Shown here in pieces: positions 1 to 5,988 of a stretch of DNA of 8,124 nucleotides. The stretch is from JAVBOF01 sp031550915 (GTDB lineage Bacteria; Bacillota; Clostridia; Christensenellales; MGBC116941), in assembly GCA_031550915.1 (NCBI GenBank), contig JAVBOF010000174.1, positions 1-8,124 on the forward strand. The letters are read 5' to 3'. The notes beneath the pieces were generated by a model that worked only from the letters and a program-made list of their open reading frames with translations, searched no databases and was not told where the DNA came from. Within the stretch, counting starts at the first letter, position 1. Every line of letters begins with the position of its first letter. Both the position numbers and the translations under genes were made by a program.

Positions 1-1115
1 CGTTTGGATTGATTCATACCGGCGAGAACAATATGATGCTGAGGGAGCTGACTTTTTCACGAGCGATAGCAGCCGTTCCCACAGGCGGCAGATACAGGGC
101 TATTGACTTTATGCTCTCCAATTTGGTAAACAGCGGAATCCGCAACGTCGGCATAATCGCACAAAGGAATTACCACTCTCGGATGGATCACGTCGGAGCC
201 GGAAAGGCATGGGACCTTCACCGTAAGCGGGATGGCCTCTTTATACTGCCGCCTTATGTATCCAGCGATACTGCGGGCTTTTATAAAGGCACTACAGATG
301 CGATAAAAGGCGTTATGGGCTATGTACGAAGAAGCTCCCAGCATTATTGCGTTTATATGGGAAGCAATATAATATATAATATGAGGTTCAACGAAGCGCT
401 GGAATATCATAAAAAGAAGCGCGCGGACGTGACCGTAATCTACAGCGAAGAAAACAGAAGAAGCGTTGCGGACGAACTCTTTAAGGACGTCTATCTACAG
501 ACCAACTCTGACGATCGCGTTGTAGATATGGAAATGAACCCGGTCAACCCAAAGACCAACAAGCTCTCTACACAAACCTTTATTATGGATAAAAGCCTTT
601 TGGAATACCTTGTGGAGGAAGCCGTTGCGAAGGGCCACCACGATTTCCAGCAGGATGTCCTGCAAAAAAGGCTGGATGCGATAAAGGTATATGCGTATAA
701 ATACGGCGGCTATGTAGCGCATATAGACAGCATACCTTCGTATTACAGGCATAACATGGAGCTTTTGGATTCCAAGATACGAAAAAACTTGTTTTTCAAT
801 GACGGGCTGATATATACAAAGGTCCGCGATGAGGTTCCCGCAAAATATGGCGCGCATGCAAAATGCATAAACAGCCTTGTTGCGGATGGCTGCCTTATAG
901 AAGGCTATATCGAGAACTGTGTGATCTTTCGCGGGGTATCGGTTGCCGCGAATTCAACGCTTAAAAACTGCATCGTGATGCAAGATACGCAGATACAGGA
1001 AAATGTAGAGCTCGAACATGTAATACTGGATAAACAGGTTATGATAAAAAGGGACCGCAGATTGATAGGACAGGAAAATTTCCCGGTCGTTATAAGGAAA
1101 AACGCAGTCATTTAG
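1..1115 (+). CDS. glgD: Glucose-1-phosphate adenylyltransferase subunit GlgD (5' partial)
   Basis: This is the non-catalytic or regulatory subunit that works with GlgC to make ADP-glucose for glycogen synthesis in the cytosol. The frame is open from the window edge: codons for F-G precede a TTG at 9. The text FGLIHTGENN aligns with the normal GlgD/GlgC N-terminus (xLGLI...), so TTG 9 is not the true start and only a few codons are missing. Counting TTG 9 as residue 1, the nucleotidyltransferase-like domain spans about 1-250 (GGRYRAIDFMLSN at 26-38, HVGAGKAWDL at 61-70). A left-handed beta-helix domain spans about 285-368 (hexapeptide-like turns such as GCLIEGYIENCVIF). Features of catalytic GlgC are lost. 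The GGxGxRL loop reads HTGENNM, RAKPAVPF reads RAIAAVPT, and GDHIY reads GSNII, which removes the catalytic Asp. This fits GlgD rather than GlgC. The stop is TAG 1113-1115. The next gene follows closely. Confidence 0.93.
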   Translation, partial: FGLIHTGENNMMLRELTFSRAIAAVPTGGRYRAIDFMLSNLVNSGIRNVGIIAQRNYHSRMDHVGAGKAWDLHRKRDGLFILPPYVSSDTAGFYKGTTDAIKGVMGYVRRSSQHYCVYMGSNIIYNMRFNEALEYHKKKRADVTVIYSEENRRSVADELFKDVYLQTNSDDRVVDMEMNPVNPKTNKLSTQTFIMDKSLLEYLVEEAVAKGHHDFQQDVLQKRLDAIKVYAYKYGGYVAHIDSIPSYYRHNMELLDSKIRKNLFFNDGLIYTKVRDEVPAKYGAHAKCINSLVADGCLIEGYIENCVIFRGVSVAANSTLKNCIVMQDTQIQENVELEHVILDKQVMIKRDRRLIGQENFPVVIRKNAVI

Positions 1116-1135
1116 GAGTGATAGGAATTAAATAT

Positions 1136-1948
1136 ATGCATGTAGCATCAAACGCAAATGGTTCAAAATATAAATATAAAGCCAGGGCGGCTATCGTGGC
1201 GATGATACTTGCCGCCTTTGTGTGCACGGGATGCATACCGGGAGATAAAGCCGGCGAACTAATACCGCTATCTACAGAATCCACCATAGAGGCGAAAAAC
1301 AGCGAATTGGATTCAATGCGAAAGCAGATAGAGGATCTTAACGCCCAGCTTTTGTACCTAAAAGAGCAGGCGGGCAAAACGCCCGCACCGACCCCAACGC
1401 CCTCCGCGGTGGCTACGTCCACTGCAGAGCCAAGCCCGACTATGCCTGTAGCGACATCTACGCCGATGTCCGATGCGAGCGCAAACGAGCTTGTGGATGA
1501 GATATACAGCCTTGGTGAAGCGCAGAATATGATGTGGGATTTTATCAACCAGATATCCAAAAGCAATAATTACCATAGAAAACTGTATACATGTCAGGGG
1601 ATACGCAAAGAGAAGAACAATACGCTGACACTGATGATGGACGAAGTAGAGTGGCTGACCGGGGACGCTGCAAAGCAGGCGTTCGCAAAGGATACCGGAG
1701 AGGATGCGGCGGCGGTGGAGCTGGAAAACGGTTTTTATATAAGCAACCCGGAAGTTATGCTGGAGCTATATCCGGTAAAAAAGGATCTGCAGGTACTTAC
1801 ATACGACCGGTACCATAATTTCCTTACGAAGGACGATATCATAGCATTTCTGTCAAAGCAGGCGGACGAAACCTTTGGCCTTGGGGTATATGATGTTTTT
1901 ATTGAGAATAACAATGTTAAATTTATGATACAAAGGTATATACCTTGA
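1136..1948 (+). CDS. Putative lipoprotein: signal sequence, coiled coil, Pro/Thr linker, C-terminal domain of unknown function
   Basis: I know no characterised function for this 270-residue protein. Counting from ATG 1136, a basic N-region (KYKYKAR) and a hydrophobic core (about 18-29) lead into VCTGC, with Cys33 as the likely lipidated residue. This is an imperfect lipobox, because Cys rather than Leu sits at -3, so it may instead be an uncleaved membrane anchor. Residues 50-79 form a clean coiled coil with hydrophobic a positions 51, 58, 65 and 72 and d positions 61, 68 and 75. Residues 81-111 are a Pro/Thr/Ser/Ala linker (TPAPTPTPS). The C-terminal part, about 120-270, contains VEWLTG and NGFYISNP and ends in QRYIP. 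From memory this resembles a domain seen in uncharacterised Firmicutes secreted lipoproteins. The ATG has AGGA (1123-1126) nine bases upstream. A GTG at 1118 would add six residues but lacks a well-spaced ribosome site. The gene sits 20 bases after glgD and 67 before glgA, probably in the same transcript. It is an unusual member of a glycogen operon. Confidence 0.8.
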   Translation: MHVASNANGSKYKYKARAAIVAMILAAFVCTGCIPGDKAGELIPLSTESTIEAKNSELDSMRKQIEDLNAQLLYLKEQAGKTPAPTPTPSAVATSTAEPSPTMPVATSTPMSDASANELVDEIYSLGEAQNMMWDFINQISKSNNYHRKLYTCQGIRKEKNNTLTLMMDEVEWLTGDAAKQAFAKDTGEDAAAVELENGFYISNPEVMLELYPVKKDLQVLTYDRYHNFLTKDDIIAFLSKQADETFGLGVYDVFIENNNVKFMIQRYIP

Positions 1949-1998
1949 TGTTAGGGACTGACTGTTGATTTGCTGTTAACAGAGGACGTAGAGATGAC

Positions 1999-2006
1999 AA
2001 AGGAGG
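1999..2006 (+). promoter_or_regulatory. Strong ribosome binding site of glgA
   Basis: AAAGGAGG lies nine bases before ATG 2016. It is a near-perfect match to the anti-Shine-Dalgarno sequence and fixes the glgA start, even though glgA is preceded by a 67-base gap. Confidence 0.85.
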
Positions 2007-2015
2007 CACTGGATC

Positions 2016-3458
2016 ATGAAAGTATTATTTGTAGCATCAGAATGCATTCCGTTCATAAAGATAGGCGGTTTAGCGGATGTGGCGGGAACGCTGCCAATTG
2101 AGCTCGCCAAATATGACGGGATGGAGATAGCTGTATTTGTTCCAAAATATAGTGAGATAAACGAAGAATGGAAACAAAAGATGCAGCACAAGCTATATTT
2201 TTTCGTAAACCTCGGCTGGCGAAGGCAATATTGCGGCGTGGATAAGCTGGAGCATAACAATGTGACCTATTATTTCATAGATAATGAATTTTATTTTGGA
2301 CGTGAAGGCGTGTATGGATACGGCAACGAGGAAGGCGAACGATTTGCGTTTTTCTGCCGCGCGGTTTTGGAAGCAATGCCGCTTGTGGATTTTAAGCCGG
2401 ACATCATACACTGCAACGATTGGCAGACGGGCATGATCCCCGCCCTTTTGGAGATGCAATACAATAATCTTGAATACTACAAGGGCGTTAAAACGGTATA
2501 TACGATACATAATTTGAAATACCAGGGCATTTTCCCTTGGGGCTGGACAGCGGATATGCTGGGAATCTCCGATAAATATTTTTCTGCGCAATATCTGGAA
2601 TACTTTGGCTGCCTCAACTTTATGAAAGGCGGACTGGTGTTTTCAGACAGAGTCACTACCGTCAGCCCGACCTACGCAGAGGAGATAAAAACCCCATATT
2701 ACGGCGAGAGGCTGGATGGGCTTATCAACAGCCACGCAGATAAGATACAGGGTATTTTGGACGGTATAGATATAGAAGATTTCGATCCTGCCAACGATAA
2801 ACTCATGGCAAAGAATTTTACTGCGGATAATATCAAAGGGAAGGAAGCATGCAAAGCCGCTTTGCTGGCTGAATGTGGGCTTGAAGTAGACGTAAAGAAA
2901 CCACTGATCGGCATGGTTACAAGGCTCATAGAACAAAAAGGCCTGGATCTGATCGAACACGTTTTTGAAGATATCATGCGCAATGATGTCCAGATATGCC
3001 TGCTGGGCAAAGGCAATGAAAAATACCATGAATTTTTCAACTGGGCGGCATGGAGATACGAAGGAAGGGTGTTTGTCCGTATAGGCTACGATGATATCCT
3101 TGCCCACAAGATTTATGCGGGAAGCGATTTCTTCCTTATGCCTTCGCAATTTGAGCCATGCGGCATATCGCAGCTTATCGCTATGCGATATGGAACCATA
3201 CCTATAGTGCGTGAAACCGGAGGGTTGAAAGATACGGTAAAGCCTTACATTGAGGATAATGAGAAGGCGACAGGATTCTCGTTCGTTAACTATAATGCGC
3301 ATGAGATGCTCTTTACCATAGAGAAGGCAATCACGCTGTATAGAGATCATAGGGACGTGATCGACAAAATAGCCGTAAACGCGATGAATGAAGATTTCTC
3401 GTGGGAGAACTCTGCAAAGGCCTATATGAACCTGTATAAATCAATAGTTGAAGCTTGA
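2016..3458 (+). CDS. glgA: Glycogen synthase (ADP-glucose type, GT5)
   Basis: This cytosolic enzyme transfers glucose from ADP-glucose to the non-reducing end of a growing alpha-1,4-glucan. At 480 residues it is full length (E. coli GlgA is 477). The N-terminal Rossmann domain carries the ADP-glucose loop KIGGLADVAG at 15-24, normally KTGGL, so Thr is replaced by Ile. IHN at 164-166 holds the conserved active-site His165. TVSPTYAEEI (214-224 region) and LDGID (248-252) are typical. In the C-terminal GT-B domain, TRLIEQKG gives Arg303 and Lys308, matching E. coli Arg300 and Lys305. EPCGISQL at 380-387 begins the E-x7-E motif with Glu380. All expected catalytic residues are present, so it should be active. 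The ATG start is set by AAAGGAGG nine bases upstream. The gene ends 28 bases before the preferred glgP start. GT5 starch/glycogen synthase is secure; ADP-glucose as donor follows from the family and from the adjacent glgD. Confidence 0.96.
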   Translation: MKVLFVASECIPFIKIGGLADVAGTLPIELAKYDGMEIAVFVPKYSEINEEWKQKMQHKLYFFVNLGWRRQYCGVDKLEHNNVTYYFIDNEFYFGREGVYGYGNEEGERFAFFCRAVLEAMPLVDFKPDIIHCNDWQTGMIPALLEMQYNNLEYYKGVKTVYTIHNLKYQGIFPWGWTADMLGISDKYFSAQYLEYFGCLNFMKGGLVFSDRVTTVSPTYAEEIKTPYYGERLDGLINSHADKIQGILDGIDIEDFDPANDKLMAKNFTADNIKGKEACKAALLAECGLEVDVKKPLIGMVTRLIEQKGLDLIEHVFEDIMRNDVQICLLGKGNEKYHEFFNWAAWRYEGRVFVRIGYDDILAHKIYAGSDFFLMPSQFEPCGISQLIAMRYGTIPIVRETGGLKDTVKPYIEDNEKATGFSFVNYNAHEMLFTIEKAITLYRDHRDVIDKIAVNAMNEDFSWENSAKAYMNLYKSIVEA

Positions 3459-3474
3459 TTATATAAAACATACC

Positions 3475-3479
3475 GGAGG
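3475..3479 (+). promoter_or_regulatory. Ribosome binding site deciding the glgP start
   Basis: GGAGG lies seven bases before ATG 3487. It supports this ATG over an in-frame TTG at 3448, which would overlap the end of glgA and add 13 residues (LDYIKHTGGGK and neighbours) without family similarity. Confidence 0.85.
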
Positions 3480-3486
3480 CGGGAAA

Positions 3487-5922
3487 ATGGACGAAAACCG
3501 AAAGAATCAAATCATAGAGAGTATAAAGGGCAAGCTGCTTAGAAATTTTGGTAAAAACGTTGAAGATGCTACGACAGAACAGCTATATCAGGCCTGTGCG
3601 TTTACCCTGCGGGATCAAGTCATGCAGATTTGGGTAAATGCCAAAGAGGAGATCGAAAAGCGCGATATGAAGCAGCTATATTATCTTTCGGTAGAATTCC
3701 TTATGGGCCGCGCGTTGGATAACGTCATGACCAATTTGAAAGCCTCTGAAGAATACCATGCTGCCTTGCATGAGCTTGGCGTTGAAATAGGCAATTTGGA
3801 GGATATAGAGCCTGACGCTGGGCTTGGTAACGGGGGCCTTGGCAGGCTGGCGGCGTGCTTTTTGGATTCGCTGGCTACGCTTGAATATCCAGCGATGGGA
3901 TGCGGCATTCGCTATGAATATGGCCTGTTTAAGCAAAAAATAGTCAACGGATATCAGACAGAAGAGCCGGATAGTTGGCTGGAAAACGGAAACCCTTGGG
4001 AGATCATCGTTCCGGAGGATACCGTTGAGGTTCACTTTGGAGGCAGGATAGAGGAGGAATGGAACAACGGGGTTTTGATTGTACATCATAAGGATTACGC
4101 GACCGTCAACGCCGTTCCATATGACGTGCCGATAATTGGCTATGATTCCAAACTTCCTTCCACACTAAGGCTTTGGAGCGCAAGTTCGCCAAAGCGCATA
4201 GATATAGTGAGCATTAGCAGGGGAGAATATACCAAGGCAAATGAAGAAAAGGATCTTGCCGAGGTCATTTCAAAGGTGTTATATCCTGAAGATAAGCATG
4301 TGGAAGGCAAAACACTCCGCCTAAAACAGCATTATTTCTTTGTATCCGCCACCATGCAATACATCATCCGTGAATATAAGAAGCGCCACAGCGACCTTAG
4401 GAAGATGCCGGATTATGTGAAGATACAGATAAACGATACGCATCCCGGGTTAGCGATACCGGAGACCATGCGTATATTGATGGACGTTGAAAAGCTCGAT
4501 TGGGAAACAGCGGAGGAGATAACGAAGAATATATTCGCCTATACCAACCACACAATCATGAGCGAAGCACTTGAAAGATGGCCGATATCGATTCTTCAGC
4601 CTTTGCTTCCAAGGATATTCACGATAATAAACGTAATAAACGAAAGATTCTGTAAGAAGCTTTGGCAGGTGTATCCCGGACAATGGGAAAAGATTCACGG
4701 AATGTCTATCGTCAACGAATATGAAATAAATATGGCCAATATGTGTATAGCTATGTCGTTTAAGGTGAACGGCGTATCACAACTGCATGCGGATATCCTG
4801 AAACGTTCGGTTTTCAGGGATTTCTATATTGTGGATCCGGATAAATTCATTGGTATTACCAACGGAATAACGCAAAGGCGGTGGCTGCTGAAGTGCAACC
4901 CTATGCTGGCGAGTTTAATAAATGAAGCCATTGGGCCGGATTGGGTCAAGAATCCGGAAAACCTCGAAAAACTTATGCCATTTGCTGATGACGCGGCGTT
5001 CAGGGAAAAATTCGCTGCGATAAAGCTTGAAAATAAACGGAGGTTTGCAAAATGGCTCTCGGAGAAGCAGGGCGTGTATATAAACGAGCACTCGCTGATA
5101 GATGTCCAGGCAAAAAGGCTGCACGAGTATAAGCGGCAGTTGTTGAATATATTACACGTGATGTGCCTTTATAATGACCTGTGCACCGATCCGACAATGG
5201 CTTTTGCGCCTCAGACATTCGTTTTTGCCGCTAAGGCTTTTCCCGGATATGAGAGGGCAAAGCTTATAATTAAACTGATAAACTGCGTCGGAGACCTTGT
5301 AAACAACGATCCGCGAACAAAGGATAAACTAAAGGTAGTGTTTGTAGAAAACTACAATATCTCACCGGCAGAGATACTGATACCTGCCGCGGATGCCAGC
5401 GAACAGATATCAACAGCCGGCAAGGAAGCGTCCGGGACCGGTAATATGAAATTTATGATGAATGGGGCCGTTACTATAGGCACTATGGACGGCGCAAACG
5501 TTGAAATAGCCGAGCTCGTGGGAGTCGAAAACATGTTCATATTCGGTTTGAGCGCAGATGATGCGGAGTATCTCTCCAAGGAGCACCGGTATAATCCGGG
5601 AGAGGTTTTTGAAACGAACGGCGCGGTTCGGAAGGTAATCAACCAACTCGTTGACGGTACATTACCGATGGATAAACCGAGGCTGTTTTCGGATCTGTAC
5701 TATACACTGATGTTTGGCGATAATGGTGTGGCGGATCAATATTTTGTACTTAAAGATCTTGATCCGTATAAGCAGGCTCAGAAGCTGATGCGTGAAACAT
5801 ACGCCGATAAAGAAAAATGGCTCCGCATGGCGATAATCAATACGGCAAAATCCGGATTTTTCTCAAGTGACAGGACTATCGAGGATTATAACAGGCTTAT
5901 ATGGGGCTTGCAAAAGATGTAA
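3487..5922 (+). CDS. glgP: Glycogen/maltodextrin phosphorylase (GT35)
   Basis: This PLP-dependent enzyme releases glucose-1-phosphate from the non-reducing ends of glycogen or maltodextrins. The protein is 811 residues from ATG 3487, matching bacterial phosphorylases of about 800-815. Visible family landmarks are EFLMGRALDN near the N-terminus, GLGNGGLGRLAACFLDS from residue 112, and GIRYEYGLFKQ. INDTHPGLAIPE and TNHTIMSEALERWP follow, with active-site His355. Further on are VQAKRLHEYKRQ, with phosphate-site Arg544, and EASGTGNMKF, with PLP Lys655. The PLP lysine and substrate loops are intact, so it should be active. The N-terminus is short and lacks the animal-type phosphorylation peptide. 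The gene follows glgA by 28 bases and is presumably cotranscribed with it, so synthesis and breakdown of the polymer are encoded together. The stop is TAA followed at once by an in-frame TGA (5923-5925). Preference for glycogen over maltodextrin cannot be read from sequence; context favours glycogen. Confidence 0.96.
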   Translation: MDENRKNQIIESIKGKLLRNFGKNVEDATTEQLYQACAFTLRDQVMQIWVNAKEEIEKRDMKQLYYLSVEFLMGRALDNVMTNLKASEEYHAALHELGVEIGNLEDIEPDAGLGNGGLGRLAACFLDSLATLEYPAMGCGIRYEYGLFKQKIVNGYQTEEPDSWLENGNPWEIIVPEDTVEVHFGGRIEEEWNNGVLIVHHKDYATVNAVPYDVPIIGYDSKLPSTLRLWSASSPKRIDIVSISRGEYTKANEEKDLAEVISKVLYPEDKHVEGKTLRLKQHYFFVSATMQYIIREYKKRHSDLRKMPDYVKIQINDTHPGLAIPETMRILMDVEKLDWETAEEITKNIFAYTNHTIMSEALERWPISILQPLLPRIFTIINVINERFCKKLWQVYPGQWEKIHGMSIVNEYEINMANMCIAMSFKVNGVSQLHADILKRSVFRDFYIVDPDKFIGITNGITQRRWLLKCNPMLASLINEAIGPDWVKNPENLEKLMPFADDAAFREKFAAIKLENKRRFAKWLSEKQGVYINEHSLIDVQAKRLHEYKRQLLNILHVMCLYNDLCTDPTMAFAPQTFVFAAKAFPGYERAKLIIKLINCVGDLVNNDPRTKDKLKVVFVENYNISPAEILIPAADASEQISTAGKEASGTGNMKFMMNGAVTIGTMDGANVEIAELVGVENMFIFGLSADDAEYLSKEHRYNPGEVFETNGAVRKVINQLVDGTLPMDKPRLFSDLYYTLMFGDNGVADQYFVLKDLDPYKQAQKLMRETYADKEKWLRMAIINTAKSGFFSSDRTIEDYNRLIWGLQKM

Positions 5923-5940
5923 TGAGTAGCATTTTACGAT

Positions 5941-5970
5941 AAGAGGCATGGCCGGCAGCCGGCCTCTTTT
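5941..5970 (+). terminator. Terminator-like hairpin after glgP
   Basis: AAGAGGC (5941-5947) pairs perfectly with GCCTCTT (5962-5968). An inner GGC/GCC pairing (5950-5952 with 5958-5960) extends it, and the right arm runs into TTTT (5967-5970). The alternative GGCCG/CGGCC pairing also forms a GC-rich stem. The U-tract is only four bases, so this may be a leaky intrinsic terminator that lowers expression of the following GH13 gene rather than fully ending the transcript. It lies 18 bases beyond the glgP stop codon. Confidence 0.65.
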
Positions 5971-5988
5971 GATTGAACGGATATCGGG

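Noticed and set aside
1108..1566. Antisense open frame of 152 codons, rich in Val/Gly/Ala repeats
   Set aside because: The apparent repeats are the reverse reading of the Pro/Thr linker codons of the lipoprotein gene. It has no independent support.
1591..1818. Overlapping + strand open frame inside the lipoprotein gene
   Set aside because: It is arginine/glycine-rich and out of frame with a gene whose motifs run through. No sign of a frameshift was found, since VEWLTG and NGFYISNP are in the main frame.
2643..3350. Long (235-codon) antisense open frame opposite glgA
   Set aside because: It lies wholly inside a well-supported glgA, its translation has no recognisable motif, and it has no gene-like context. 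It is a by-product of codon usage on the other strand.
3448..3486. Upstream TTG start for glgP overlapping the glgA stop
   Set aside because: The added residues do not resemble a phosphorylase N-terminus, and the GGAGG at 3475-3479 is ideally placed for ATG 3487.
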